DNA of 64,000 nt from Clostridia bacterium (GCA_026414765.1 JAOAIJ010000039.1:1-64000), one strand, 5' to 3'; shown: positions 26,512 through 36,763, counted from the stretch's first letter. A program made the numbers and translations. The notes: a model not told the origin generated them from the sequence alone.

Positions 26512-29500
26512 ATGAAAAAGGTAATTTGTATTATTATTGCCCTGGTTTTTTTAATGTCTACAAATATGGCATTTGCAAAAAACTATAAGGGCAATAACGG
26601 AAGAGGAAAGAGCAATTCAAAGCACAGTTCAAATTCAAACTATGTTAAGGAGATAAAAAAGCTTAAAGACTTGCTTAAAAAGTATGTTGAGTATGAAAAG
26701 GATGACGAAGACGAGGATGAAGACATTGATGAAAAGATAGATGAAATCATAGATGAAATACTTGACTTAAAAGATGAGTATAATGATGAATCAGATATTG
26801 TTTTCATAAACGGCGTAGAGTACTCCTGCAGCCAGGAGCCTATAATAAGACATGGAAACATACAATTACCGACAAAACCGGTTACAGAAGGATTGGGAGC
26901 AAAAGTTGACTGGAACTCAAAGACCAAGACAGTGACAATAACAAAAGGCAATATTACCCTGGCTATGAAGCTTGATAAGAAGACAATAACTATTAATGGT
27001 ATAGAAGTGAAAAGTGATGTATTAAAGAGTTCTAAGAATGGCAATACAATACTATTGATTGAATTCATCGCACAGGTGCTTGGATATAATGCGGAAGTAG
27101 ACGAAGATTCCAGTGTTGTTATCATAGACGATGAAGACAGTACAAGTATTAACGATAACATTACAGGAAAAGGACTGAATCAGTTTGATTACAGGGGTAA
27201 ATGGGTTTATGCATTAAAGAGCGGGGCATTCCTGGATGATGTTCACTATTCAACCAATAAAAATGCATACTTTAATGTCAGATTCAGCGGCTCAAAGATA
27301 AAATTATATGGTTCAACTGCTTCAAACTATGGTATAGCTGCAGTTTCCATTGATGGCGGGTCTGAAGTGAAGGTAGATTTTTATTCAAAAAGAAGTGCAA
27401 ATGACGTTCTACTTTATACAAGTCCAACACTATCCAGTGGTCAGCATACCTTGAAGATCCGTGTAACTGGTACAAGAAATAAAAAATCCGGAAATACGGC
27501 GGTAGTAGTGGATAGAGTGGTAGTACCCGAAGATGGGAATATGCCCCAGGCATCAAATCTGGCTTTGAACAAGAATGTACTCTGTGATAGTGTACAGACA
27601 GAAAATACTGCCGCTAAAGGAAATGATGGCAATACAGCAACACGCTGGTGTGCAGCCGATGATTCAGTCAATCACTGGTGGACCGTTGATCTGGGCAATA
27701 ATTATAATATCTCTGGAACCGAGGTTATATGGGAAAAAAGTAATAAGATATATAAATATAAAGTTGAAGTATCTTCTGATAATTACAATTGGACGCTAAA
27801 GGTTGATAAAACTAATAATTCAAGTATACAGCAAACACAGACTGACAGCTTCAATGCAAATAGTGCTCGTTTTGTAAGAATTACTGTTACTGGGCTGGAG
27901 CCAGGCTGCTGGGCAAGCTTTTATGAATTTAGGGTTTTTGGTACAGGGATAGATACCCAGGCTCCGACTACTCCTGCCACTCTGACGGCAACTGCACATG
28001 CTTCCAGTGAAGTTGACTTGAACTGGAGTGCGTCTACAGATAATGTAGGAGTAACCGGCTATAAAATATACAGAAACGGTACACATATTGCTACAGTTAC
28101 CAGCGGCACTTCATACAGGGATAGAGGGTTGAGTGCAGGTACAGTTTATGTTTATTCTGTTTGCGCATATGACGTAGTAGGCAACAATTCAAGCCAGAGT
28201 TCGGCTGTAGCGGTTACTACTCCGTTAAGTAACGGTAGTGGAACAGGACTTTTAGGGGATTATTTTAATAATAAGGACTTATCGGATCTGAAAGCTTCAA
28301 GGGTAGACAATACAATAAATTTTGACTGGAACAATAACAGCCCGTACACAAATATGGGATCCGACACGTTCTCGGTGAGGTGGACGGGGCAGATACAGCC
28401 GCTATTTACTGAAGACTATACTTTCTATACAAAATCCGATGATGGTGTCAGACTATGGGTTAATGGGCAAAAGCTTATAGATAACTGGACAGAACACGGT
28501 TCAACAGAAAACAGCGGTAGGATTGCACTCACAGCAGGACAGAAATATGATGTGAAGTTGGAATACTATGATAATACAGGAGAAGCTGAAATAAAACTGT
28601 CATGGTCAAGTAAAAGCCAGCAAAAGCAGATAGTGCCGCAAACCCAGCTTTACCCTGCAGCATTGGATACGCGGGCTCCTACTGCGCCTGCAGCGCTTAC
28701 AGCTTCTTTAATTACCACAGATAAAGCATATTTGTACTGGACAGCTTCAACTGATAATACTGGGGTCGCCGGATACAAAATTTACAGAAACGGTAACTAT
28801 CTGGCATCTGTATCTAATGGTACAACTTATACGGACGCAGGGCTCATGGCAGGAACAGCATATGTATATGCAATATCGGCCTATGATGCTGCAGGAAATA
28901 TTTCAAATCAAAGTACTCCTGCTATAGTTACTACAGCCTCAAATAATGGAAATGGTACAGGTCTGAAGGGCGAGTATTACAATAATATAGACTTTACTGA
29001 GCTTAAAGTTGCACAGGTAGACAGTAGTGTTAACTTTGATTGGGGTAATAATGCTCCACATTCTGCTATGAATTCAGATACTTTTTCTGTAAGATGGACG
29101 GGGCAGATACAACCGCTATATACAGAAAACTATACTTTCCATACCAATTCTGATGACGGTATCAGATTGTGGATTAATGGCCAAAAGGTAATTGACAACT
29201 GGACAGATCACAGCTTAACTGAAAATACCGGTACAATTTCTCTCACTGCTGGACAGAAATACGAAATAAAGACCGAATACTATGATAAGGGTGGAGATGC
29301 TGTAATCAAGCTGCATTGGTCTAGTCCGAGCCAGACAAAACAGATTGTGCCGAAAAGCCAGCTTTATCCGTCTGAAATAGACACTCAGGCGCCATCTGTT
29401 CCTTCAGGCTTGACTGCTTCAGCAGTATCTTCAACACAGATTAACCTGAGATGGAATTCTTCTACAGATAATGCCGGCATAGCCGGGTATAAAATTTATA

Positions 29501-30066
29501 GAAACGGTACTCATATAGGCACTGTTACGAGCGGAACGTCATATTCAGATGGCGGACTTACTGCAAATACTACTTATGTATACACAATACTTGCATTTGA
29601 TGCTTCAGGAAACAGCTCTGCACAATCTGCACCCATAGTTGCAGCTACGCAACAATCCTCCGTAATAAATGTTGCTCTAAACAAGGCAGCCAGTGCAGAT
29701 AGTCAGGAAGCAGCAAATCCTGCATATAAAGGAAATGACGGAAGTACATCTACACGCTGGTGTGCGGCAGATGGGAGCTTTAATCACTGGTGGAAAGCAG
29801 ATCTTGGTGAGTTGTATAATATTACAGGCTCTGAAATTACATGGGAACTGAGTGGAAAGGTGTATAAGTATAAGATAGAAGTATCGCAGGATGATAGAAA
29901 CTGGACACTGGTATTGGATAGAACAAATAACACAAGTACACTCCAAACTCAGGCAGAAGGTTTTACAGCAAACTCTGCAAGATATGTACGCATAACTGTA
30001 ACCGGGTTTGATTCCGGCTGCTGGGCGAGTTTTTCGGAATTTAAGATTTTTGGGAGTGTTGCGTAA
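26512..30066 (+). CDS. Large secreted multidomain protein: Cu-amine-oxidase-N-like, two F5/8C, three fn3, two PA14
   Basis: The 1184-aa product starts with a signal peptide (cut near AFA-KN, residue 23), then a Ser/Asn/Lys linker and an acidic Asp/Glu run (about 65-95). Next come a copper-amine-oxidase-N-like domain (about 98-205), a beta-sandwich domain (about 215-345), F5/8 type C discoidin (350-478), fn3 (483-573), PA14 (about 578-720), fn3 (725-815), PA14 (822-960), fn3 (965-1055) and a second F5/8C (1058-1184). The PA14 units share SDTFSVRWTGQIQPL, and the F5/8C units share STRWCAAD and FNHWW-like motifs. There is no dockerin, SLH domain or catalytic domain, so I infer a glycan-binding surface protein, probably SigI-controlled. 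AGGGGG precedes the ATG. Confidence 0.85.
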   Translation: MKKVICIIIALVFLMSTNMAFAKNYKGNNGRGKSNSKHSSNSNYVKEIKKLKDLLKKYVEYEKDDEDEDEDIDEKIDEIIDEILDLKDEYNDESDIVFINGVEYSCSQEPIIRHGNIQLPTKPVTEGLGAKVDWNSKTKTVTITKGNITLAMKLDKKTITINGIEVKSDVLKSSKNGNTILLIEFIAQVLGYNAEVDEDSSVVIIDDEDSTSINDNITGKGLNQFDYRGKWVYALKSGAFLDDVHYSTNKNAYFNVRFSGSKIKLYGSTASNYGIAAVSIDGGSEVKVDFYSKRSANDVLLYTSPTLSSGQHTLKIRVTGTRNKKSGNTAVVVDRVVVPEDGNMPQASNLALNKNVLCDSVQTENTAAKGNDGNTATRWCAADDSVNHWWTVDLGNNYNISGTEVIWEKSNKIYKYKVEVSSDNYNWTLKVDKTNNSSIQQTQTDSFNANSARFVRITVTGLEPGCWASFYEFRVFGTGIDTQAPTTPATLTATAHASSEVDLNWSASTDNVGVTGYKIYRNGTHIATVTSGTSYRDRGLSAGTVYVYSVCAYDVVGNNSSQSSAVAVTTPLSNGSGTGLLGDYFNNKDLSDLKASRVDNTINFDWNNNSPYTNMGSDTFSVRWTGQIQPLFTEDYTFYTKSDDGVRLWVNGQKLIDNWTEHGSTENSGRIALTAGQKYDVKLEYYDNTGEAEIKLSWSSKSQQKQIVPQTQLYPAALDTRAPTAPAALTASLITTDKAYLYWTASTDNTGVAGYKIYRNGNYLASVSNGTTYTDAGLMAGTAYVYAISAYDAAGNISNQSTPAIVTTASNNGNGTGLKGEYYNNIDFTELKVAQVDSSVNFDWGNNAPHSAMNSDTFSVRWTGQIQPLYTENYTFHTNSDDGIRLWINGQKVIDNWTDHSLTENTGTISLTAGQKYEIKTEYYDKGGDAVIKLHWSSPSQTKQIVPKSQLYPSEIDTQAPSVPSGLTASAVSSTQINLRWNSSTDNAGIAGYKIYRNGTHIGTVTSGTSYSDGGLTANTTYVYTILAFDASGNSSAQSAPIVAATQQSSVINVALNKAASADSQEAANPAYKGNDGSTSTRWCAADGSFNHWWKADLGELYNITGSEITWELSGKVYKYKIEVSQDDRNWTLVLDRTNNTSTLQTQAEGFTANSARYVRITVTGFDSGCWASFSEFKIFGSVA

Positions 30067-30561
30067 CCCTGGTTAATGATAACACTACAGAACAGGGAAC
30101 AGTCAGTCCAACTAACTATAATGTAACCGCAGACAGAGCAGAAATAATCGGTTAATAAATAAAAAAGTCGCCTGTGCCTTAAGCATAGGCGCTTTTTTTG
30201 TTTAGTACAAAATATTTGTGACTAAAAATTACATATTAATTTCCGGCATAGGTGATTTCAACTTAACCCATGCTCAAAATGGTGTTTGGGTAAATTACTT
30301 GAATGTAATCCCAGGTAATGTTTTGGAGATAAGTGTCAGAATAAAATTACCTGCTGCAAACCTAAAGCGACAAATAATTTTATTGGTAATAATTATAATC
30401 AGTGATGCGGATAAAATAAGCCGGAACAACATTATATACGGGCTTATATAAAATACTCCGGCTAATTTTGCAGGTTGAGTCAGTTGACACAACGAGGTGG
30501 TCTATGTGAAAAAAATTAGCTCTGGAGCGGATTCACTAAATTTTTTAGGGGGTTACAAAAG
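30067..30561. other. Region between the PA14 gene and spoIIE, with coding-like remnants
   Basis: After the stop, a shifted frame (30072-30155) stays open with protein-like composition (VNDNTTEQGTVSPTNYNV). A terminator follows at 30170-30197, and a second coding-like frame starts at 30218 (KNYILISGIGDFNLTHAQNG) without a ribosome site. AGCCGGA/TCCGGCT (30419-30425 and 30457-30463) forms a weak hairpin before spoIIE. No intact gene is seen. Confidence 0.45.
30170..30197 (+). terminator. Terminator after the PA14/discoidin gene
   Basis: GCCTGTGC (30170-30177) and GCATAGGC (30183-30190), followed by GCTTTTTTTG. Confidence 0.85.
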
Positions 30562-32970
30562 ATGAAAACTGATATTCTACCATACCAAAGATTAGTTGGC
30601 TTAGGGGCAGCTTATGGAAAAGAAAAAGGAAAGAGTCTGTTAAATCTTGTTTTGACTAAAGGGAATGTAATAGTTATTTCTCTAGCCTTCCTTCTTGGAA
30701 GAGCGTCTATAGCAGGGAGCATAATGCCCTTTGGTACAGCTCTATATGCATCAACCATGGGTACTAATGTTAACAGGATAATAACTGCTGTTTCTGTAGT
30801 ATTCGGTATGCTGACTGCCGGTGCAAGGGAGCAAATATACGTGACTATTGCAGGAATGCTCTTATTTAATGCATTTAACATACCTTTTAAAAATCATAAC
30901 AGGTCCAGAATAAATTTCAGGTACGCAGTTATCGGTTTTGTAAGTACTCTGCTGCCCGAAATGGTTATGGTATACCTTCAGGGCTTTCTTTTATTTGATT
31001 TGCTAAAAGCTTTATTTCACGGCTTTATAGTATTTTCCCTAATGTTCATTTTTAGAAATGCTCTTCCATTTATAACCGATACAAAAAGAAATGGAGTGCT
31101 GTCAAATGAAGAACTGATAAGCCTGTCGATAATTACGGCACTTGCACTGTCGGGGTTGTCTGATTTCCAGCTTTTCGGTTTCAGTATGAAAAATGTATTA
31201 TGCGTCCTGCTTATTCTGTCTTTCAGCTACAAATGCGGTTCAGGGGTAGGTTCTGCCATCGGTGTGACAATGGGTTTGATAGTCAGCATGTCTTCTACTG
31301 CTACACCCCTTATCATAGGATCATATGCATTATGCGGCCTCCTGGCGGGCGTTTTCAGGCATCTTGGGAAGATAGGCTCGTGCCTGGGCTTTGTTATGGG
31401 GAACACAGTACTGACCCTCTATATGAATGGATCAGTAGACGTAATCATTTTTTTGAAGGAAATTGTTTTGTCTATATTTGTTTTTATGCTAATACCAAAT
31501 AAGCTATTGGAAAAGGTTATGGATTTATTTAGCACCGAGTTGGTTAATAGTCCGGACAAAATAAGCTATAGTGAAAGAATGAAGGAATTGACTGTAGAGA
31601 AGCTCAATAAATTCTCAAGATCCTTTAAGGAGCTTTCGAAAACCTTCAGTGAAATATCGGAGACGAAAGTTGTTACGGAAAAACAAGATATTTCATCTCT
31701 GATAGACAGAGTTGCGGACAAGGTATGTAAGGATTGCAGCCTCTGTTTACACTGTTGGGACAGAAATTTTTACAATACTTACCAGGTTATGTTTAAGGTC
31801 ATAGAGAAGCTGGACAACAAAGGTAGAGTTGATGAAAGCGATATACCTGAATACTTTATTAATAAGTGTGAGAGGGTTGTAGACTTCGTAAAGGCAATAA
31901 ATAACGCTTATGAGATATTCAAGGTCGATATGGTATGGAAGAGCAAAATAGGTGAGAGCAGAGAACTCGTATCCCAGCAGTTGGAAGGCTTATCAAACGT
32001 TGTTTCAAACCTGGCGGCGGAAATCAATATGAATGTGCGTTTCAGGGCGGATTTGGAAGACATTATACTATCCGAACTTAAGAAGGCAGGTATCAAAGCA
32101 TCTGATGCAGTCGTTATAGAAAACAAATGGGGTAAATATGAAATAAGCATCTTCCATAAAGGCTGCGGTGGTAAGCGTGATTGCATAAGCAATATAGAAA
32201 AAATAGTTTCCAATATAGCCGGTAGAAAGATGGTTAAGGAAGAACCCGAATGTCATCAGAGGCTGAAAAACAATCTATGCACATTGAAGCTTGTTGAACG
32301 TGAGTCGTACAGAGTGACTACGGGAGTCGCAAAAGTTTCAAAATATGACGGGACAGTATCCGGAGACAGCTATACTTTTATGAACACCGGCGAAGGGAAA
32401 TACATAGTAGCTATAAGCGACGGGATGGGAACAGGACAGAAGGCTGCCACACAGAGCCGGGCCACTATAAATCTCCTGGAGCAGTTTATGGAATCGGGAT
32501 TTGATAAAGAGACGACAATCAAGATGATTAACTCCATACTTGTATTGAAGTCCAGTGATGATTCTTTTACAACCATAGACTTATCAATAATAGATCTGCA
32601 CGAAGGTGAGATAGAGTTTGTAAAAATAGGTGCAGTTCCGACTTACATAAAAAAAGCTGAGAAAGTGGAGGCAATAAAATCATTTACTCTGCCTGTAGGG
32701 ATTCTCGAGAATGTTGAAATGGAATTGGTCCATAAAAAGATCGAAAGCGGAGATTTTATAATAATGATGAGCGACGGCGTTGTAGATTCCTTTAACCGTA
32801 AGGAAGATGCAGACACTAATCTCCCAAGCTTTATCGAGGAAATAAAAAGTATAAATTCCCAGGAAATAGCTGATTCTATTCTTGATAAGGCGTATGAAAA
32901 CTGTGATGGAAGGCCTATAGACGATATGATGGTAGTAGTAGCAAAGGTTTGGAAATCGGGCAATGTATAA
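30562..32970 (+). CDS. spoIIE: Stage II sporulation protein E (PP2C phosphatase)
   Basis: An 802-aa protein with about ten membrane helices in the first 310 residues, a central regulatory region with CKDCSLCLHCW cysteines, and a C-terminal PP2C domain (about 590-800) with SDGMGTGQKAATQS, SFTTIDLSIIDL and MMSDGVVDSFN, the metal-binding aspartates. At the asymmetric septum it dephosphorylates the anti-anti-sigma factor SpoIIAA to release sigma-F in the forespore. The size and architecture match the family. TTAGGGGG lies 10 nt before the ATG. It marks the host as an endospore former. Confidence 0.96.
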   Translation: MKTDILPYQRLVGLGAAYGKEKGKSLLNLVLTKGNVIVISLAFLLGRASIAGSIMPFGTALYASTMGTNVNRIITAVSVVFGMLTAGAREQIYVTIAGMLLFNAFNIPFKNHNRSRINFRYAVIGFVSTLLPEMVMVYLQGFLLFDLLKALFHGFIVFSLMFIFRNALPFITDTKRNGVLSNEELISLSIITALALSGLSDFQLFGFSMKNVLCVLLILSFSYKCGSGVGSAIGVTMGLIVSMSSTATPLIIGSYALCGLLAGVFRHLGKIGSCLGFVMGNTVLTLYMNGSVDVIIFLKEIVLSIFVFMLIPNKLLEKVMDLFSTELVNSPDKISYSERMKELTVEKLNKFSRSFKELSKTFSEISETKVVTEKQDISSLIDRVADKVCKDCSLCLHCWDRNFYNTYQVMFKVIEKLDNKGRVDESDIPEYFINKCERVVDFVKAINNAYEIFKVDMVWKSKIGESRELVSQQLEGLSNVVSNLAAEINMNVRFRADLEDIILSELKKAGIKASDAVVIENKWGKYEISIFHKGCGGKRDCISNIEKIVSNIAGRKMVKEEPECHQRLKNNLCTLKLVERESYRVTTGVAKVSKYDGTVSGDSYTFMNTGEGKYIVAISDGMGTGQKAATQSRATINLLEQFMESGFDKETTIKMINSILVLKSSDDSFTTIDLSIIDLHEGEIEFVKIGAVPTYIKKAEKVEAIKSFTLPVGILENVEMELVHKKIESGDFIIMMSDGVVDSFNRKEDADTNLPSFIEEIKSINSQEIADSILDKAYENCDGRPIDDMMVVVAKVWKSGNV

Positions 32971-33070
32971 ATTCTGAAATTTTATCATAAACTACCTCCA
33001 ATAGGATTAGTAGAATATTTTGGACTGGCTTGGTCAGTCAACCAGCACTAAATTTCTGTTGGAGGGGTTT

Positions 33071-33415
33071 ATGTTTAGCGGTAGTTCAAAAAGGGTCGTG
33101 GTTATAAAAGACATACATTCAAACCTGATAGAAGAAGCCATACTTATACTGAAAAGTGATCCCGAGTCAGGGAATAGCAGGAGAAAACATGATGCTCACA
33201 GGAATGTAAAAAAGAATAATGACTTCTTGCTAAAGGAAGCAGAACTGATAATAAATAACTATATACGGGATAACAAGCTTGATATGATTAACGGGAGAGA
33301 TATGAAAAAAAAGCTGCCCCCCCAAAAAAATAAAAGGACAACCGGTATGATGATCAACGCTGTACTGGTTGGCAGTATTGCATTACTATTGTTTTTGGTG
33401 TCAAGAATGTTTTGA
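33071..33415 (+). CDS. Small hypothetical protein with C-terminal membrane anchor
   Basis: A 114-aa, Lys/Arg/Asn-rich soluble part is followed by one membrane helix at the very C-terminus (MMINAVLVGSIALLLFLV), suggesting a tail-anchored topology. No family is recognised. I chose ATG 33071, served by TTGGAGGGG, over the in-frame ATG at 33020 without a site. It follows spoIIE by 100 nt on the same strand and may share its transcript. Confidence 0.65.
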   Translation: MFSGSSKRVVVIKDIHSNLIEEAILILKSDPESGNSRRKHDAHRNVKKNNDFLLKEAELIINNYIRDNKLDMINGRDMKKKLPPQKNKRTTGMMINAVLVGSIALLLFLVSRMF

Positions 33416-33562
33416 AACACATATGGATATAGAATTGTAGAATGCGTCTCAGGCGTAGGGTATCTCAACAGACCGGAAATTTGTTGATAATTTGTAGTAC
33501 GCCCAGGGCGCTTTTTCAATGTTAGGGCAGTAATGAACTTATATAAACGGAATTACATAATC

Positions 33563-33591
33563 TTGATTTTATTTGCACCAGAGTATATTAT
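33563..33591 (+). promoter_or_regulatory. Promoter of the Yip1-like gene
   Basis: TTGATT (33563-33568) and TATTAT (33586-33591) are 17 nt apart, 20 nt before the ribosome site AGGAG. Confidence 0.6.
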
Positions 33592-33611
33592 ACATGTAAG
33601 GAGAAATAACA

Positions 33612-34223
33612 ATGAATATTCTGGATGTTTTGCTATTACCTAAAAAAGTATACGAGAAGCTTACAGGAAAGCGTCATACTCTGGTATTGGGGATTGTGTT
33701 ATTAGGCGTTGCGGATTTATTGTTTGATTTATTTGAGAGTCGTCAGAGAATACTGGTAGGAAAAGTGCCGTCTGTATTATATTTCAACATTACATTGACC
33801 ATTGTAGTGACTATATTGGTAGGGCTTATTGATGTCCTGTTTTTTTCACTGCCGTTATTTGATTTGTTCAAGTATTTTAAAAAGGAAAAGAGTATCAGCA
33901 ACACTGGGGAACACCTGGTCAAGCTGATGAAAATATACATATGTGCAAATATGCTTGTTATACCAATCAACACTGTATTTCACCTTATATTCTCAAGGGA
34001 GGGGTTTGAACAGAATCCCATGGCTTCAGTACTGCTTAGCATATATATACTGATAATCCCTCTTTGGATAAGCGCAGTCGTATCAAGAGGGGCAAATGCC
34101 ATTTACGGGTTTGTGCCGCAGCTCAGGAAAATGGTATTTCTGGCAGTTTTCATCTGGAGCTCGATACTATGGCATGTTTTAGGCTATATTGTAGATACTT
34201 GGCTGATTGTATTAATTAAATAA
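33612..34223 (+). CDS. Polytopic membrane protein, Yip1-like
   Basis: The 203-aa product has about five hydrophobic helices (VLGIVLLGVADLLFDLF; LTIVVTILVGLIDVLFF; MLVIPINTVFHLIF; LLSIYILIIPLWI; MVFLAVFIWSSILWHVLGYI). The pattern resembles small bacterial Yip1-family membrane proteins, whose function is poorly known. AGGAG precedes the ATG and a promoter lies just upstream. It is convergent with the gene at 34232. Confidence 0.55.
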   Translation: MNILDVLLLPKKVYEKLTGKRHTLVLGIVLLGVADLLFDLFESRQRILVGKVPSVLYFNITLTIVVTILVGLIDVLFFSLPLFDLFKYFKKEKSISNTGEHLVKLMKIYICANMLVIPINTVFHLIFSREGFEQNPMASVLLSIYILIIPLWISAVVSRGANAIYGFVPQLRKMVFLAVFIWSSILWHVLGYIVDTWLIVLIK

Positions 34224-34231
34224 ATCACATA

Positions 34232-34717
34232 TTAAAGAATACCGGACAGTACTTTTTGTCTTCTCAGGATTGCCTGAATTTCTGTTTTAGTATAAAATTC
34301 ACGGTGGGGCAAATTGATTATTTCAATATCGGATATTACCAGTCCAACTGAATCGGGACTATGATCCAGCAGTATGACTGTTTGCGGCTTAAGGCTTAAT
34401 TTGTCGCACACCACAAAATCAGCAGTCATATTATTGAAGGATTTCAGCAGCTTTAGATCTGGATTTGCATGTGAGGTGGAAAAAATATTTTTAAATGGGA
34501 CTGCATAAAAGAGACAATGCTTATCAGTGTCTAATACTGATTTCAAGGTAATATAAAGATCATGCTCACGTCTTCCCATTATACATTTCTTTGCGTTCAG
34601 CAACAAATTGCCATGCTCTTTGCTGCGTTGAGGTTTCAGCATATATACAACAGATAGTATTATTGCAATAATCGCAGTCAGAGAAGCTGCTATCATCAGA
34701 ATAAGTTTCAAATTCAA
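34232..34717 (-). CDS. Membrane-anchored DUF2726-like protein
   Basis: An N-terminal membrane helix (about 4-26) leads a 130-residue cytosolic domain with features of DUF2726: a LYITLKSVL start, a FKNIFSTS strand, then NMTADFVVCDKLSLKPQTVILLDHS, like the DFV-CD and ELD-S-H core of that family. The C-terminus is RQKVLSGIL. DUF2726 is sometimes linked to nuclease-like folds, but here the final His/Asp pattern is weak. The start is TTG at 34717 with GGGGTG upstream. Function unknown. Confidence 0.55.
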   Translation of the reverse strand: MNLKLILMIAASLTAIIAIILSVVYMLKPQRSKEHGNLLLNAKKCIMGRREHDLYITLKSVLDTDKHCLFYAVPFKNIFSTSHANPDLKLLKSFNNMTADFVVCDKLSLKPQTVILLDHSPDSVGLVISDIEIINLPHREFYTKTEIQAILRRQKVLSGIL

Positions 34718-34969
34718 AACATATCACCCCACAAAAGCTTCTTTTCTGATTATATTAAATTATGAAAAAATTTACAAGCAATAATATAGCATGTATTATT
34801 TATTTTATTAAGAGATGGCTAAGGATAATCATTACACTTGAAAATAACCGCCTTCCGGCAGCTTGAATAGAATAAGTCAGGATAGTTTAAGGGAGTAACT
34901 CCATATGAATTACATCCCGTTACCTATTCAGATCACTATACGGAAAATTGCCAGGCCGGATTCCAACAT

Positions 34970-36763
34970 TTACTGCCCTTTCGTTACAGGATTCAAATGG
35001 ATATACTCCTTTGCAGTTTTCATGCGCGCAGACAGGTTTTTTCCTGCCAGACATACAAAACTGCAACTGCCACAGCCCATACACTTTTCAGCGTGAAGTG
35101 ATTTTGCTTCCTTAAAACGTCCGGCATCAACCAGATGGGCGATTTCATTAACCTTTAGGCCGGCGGGGCATCTTTCGACACAAAATCCGCATTTTGAGCA
35201 TAAGACGGATTCCTTATAGTTTGGGAAGTTGCCTACTGCTATAAAATTGACGGATTTATCAACTATATCTTCATCACAAACACTTTTTGACTGCATCAGG
35301 CCTCCACCACAGAAGGCATGTCCGCTACCGGGGTATACAGAAGCGGCTACATCGCGGATTTTTGTTCCAAGTCTTACTTTCACTATCTGCCGGGACATAT
35401 TCCTGATATCTGCAAGAGTAAGAAAGCGTGAATCCGCTTTCTTGTTTTTGCATACCGCTTCATAAATGTAAAACAAGGTTTGTACATTGAGAACAAGAAT
35501 ACCTGATTTGGCAGGAATTTCATTATGGGGTATGGTTTTATCCAATACTGTTTTTATTAAAAGTCCTTCTGCTCCCACAGGATAGTAACCGGGTACCCTA
35601 TGTATCTTCAGATCCTCAGGCATAAGCAAGCCCTTTGCATCTTTTACGGCAAGCGTAACAGATGCAAAGCTTTCACATTTACAGACAAGTTCTATACCCT
35701 TACATATTTCTTCCGGATACTGTCTTAACAGCCATTTATCATGTATTAATCCAGGGTCACATTCAACGCCATTTATAATAAGGTGCTTTTCAGGAGCATC
35801 TGAGTCCATGACAGTCCTGATTTTCTTGTATACAGGGAAGGCTGCCCCCCCAAAACCAAAGACTTCATTAGCTTCGATGCGCTTAAGAATAGTGTCCTTC
35901 GAATCGGAGACGACATTATCCTGGCAAGGATCTTCCTCCCGGACCAAATCCTGAATATGTCCTTTATTTTCAGAGAAGGATATGTATTTGTTTATATTAA
36001 AAGGTATATATAAAGAATCATTAGAGGTTTTATCAAACTTATCCAGGGCATATGACACAATATTTACCCCGAGAATACCTGCAGCTAATGCAGTAGTAGT
36101 ACCAAAAAAGTATACAGGCAGGAATCCTGCTGCGAGACCCGATATAGCTCCTAGTAAAGGACGCATTGTAGTAGTAACCGGATCTGTTATTACCACACAG
36201 CCCCAAAAGAATATACCATAGGAGATAATTGCAGATATGCTTAACTCCTGATTAAAAAGCAAAGCTGTAGCCATGCCTGCCATAAAGCTTATTGCGGCAA
36301 ATGGTCTGAACCTTACAAAGGGCAATGAAAGCAGTATTGCAGGTATTAGAATATATGAGGGCTTAAAGGAAGCAATACCTATATCAAATAGAAGGCTCAT
36401 TAGTAATAAGCCTGTTATTGCGGGATTTATAGGGTTTCTACCGGTTCCGCCCCAAATATGCTTTCCTATCAGGAGAGCAGCGGCCGCACCGAAAAGTTGC
36501 CCCAAAAGGGGAACTTCCGGTGCCAGAATCTGCAGAACGGCTGCTGAAACAGCAGCCGAAACTGCACATGTTGGTTTTTTATAGCGTACAATATTAATAA
36601 CCGCATCCAGTACCAAGCTAAACAGTAAGACTGCCAGGAAGCTTAGAATATTCTTTGGTGAATCAATCCATAATGGTGACAAATATAAGATCAAAACCAC
36701 AAAAAGAGCGGCCATAACATGCTCGTTCGACCATTTTGCTCTTACAAGCGGAAATGTTTTCAT
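34970..36763 (-). CDS. RnfD-RnfC fusion: membrane flavoprotein-like domain joined to NADH/Fe-S subunit
   Basis: Residues 1-245 are a polytopic NqrB/RnfD-like domain with GGTGRNPINPAITG (105-118) and ITDPVTTTMRPLLGA (192-206). Residues 270-597 are RnfC-like: FGFGGAAFPVYKK (302-314), NGVECDPGLIHD (331-342), an SLBB-like part, and two ferredoxin clusters CxxCxxCxxxC (C522/525/528/532 and C561/564/567/571). I see no SGAT motif for covalent FMN in the RnfD part, which is also shorter than usual, and no RnfC_N barrel. No rnfA, B, E or G is nearby. I infer a membrane NAD(P)H- or ferredoxin-linked electron-transfer protein. Its ATG overlaps the stop of the CoA-binding gene (TAATG). Confidence 0.85.
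   Translation of the reverse strand: MKTFPLVRAKWSNEHVMAALFVVLILYLSPLWIDSPKNILSFLAVLLFSLVLDAVINIVRYKKPTCAVSAAVSAAVLQILAPEVPLLGQLFGAAAALLIGKHIWGGTGRNPINPAITGLLLMSLLFDIGIASFKPSYILIPAILLSLPFVRFRPFAAISFMAGMATALLFNQELSISAIISYGIFFWGCVVITDPVTTTMRPLLGAISGLAAGFLPVYFFGTTTALAAGILGVNIVSYALDKFDKTSNDSLYIPFNINKYISFSENKGHIQDLVREEDPCQDNVVSDSKDTILKRIEANEVFGFGGAAFPVYKKIRTVMDSDAPEKHLIINGVECDPGLIHDKWLLRQYPEEICKGIELVCKCESFASVTLAVKDAKGLLMPEDLKIHRVPGYYPVGAEGLLIKTVLDKTIPHNEIPAKSGILVLNVQTLFYIYEAVCKNKKADSRFLTLADIRNMSRQIVKVRLGTKIRDVAASVYPGSGHAFCGGGLMQSKSVCDEDIVDKSVNFIAVGNFPNYKESVLCSKCGFCVERCPAGLKVNEIAHLVDAGRFKEAKSLHAEKCMGCGSCSFVCLAGKNLSARMKTAKEYIHLNPVTKGQ

Noticed and set aside
28370-29150. Near-identical DNA stretches that could look like a mobile repeat
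   Set aside because: They are the two PA14 domains of one protein, an internal gene duplication rather than a mobile element.
34905-35096. 63-aa plus-strand frame at the end of the Rnf-fusion gene
   Set aside because: Mostly antisense to the Fe-S cluster codons of the fusion gene and without a recognisable product.
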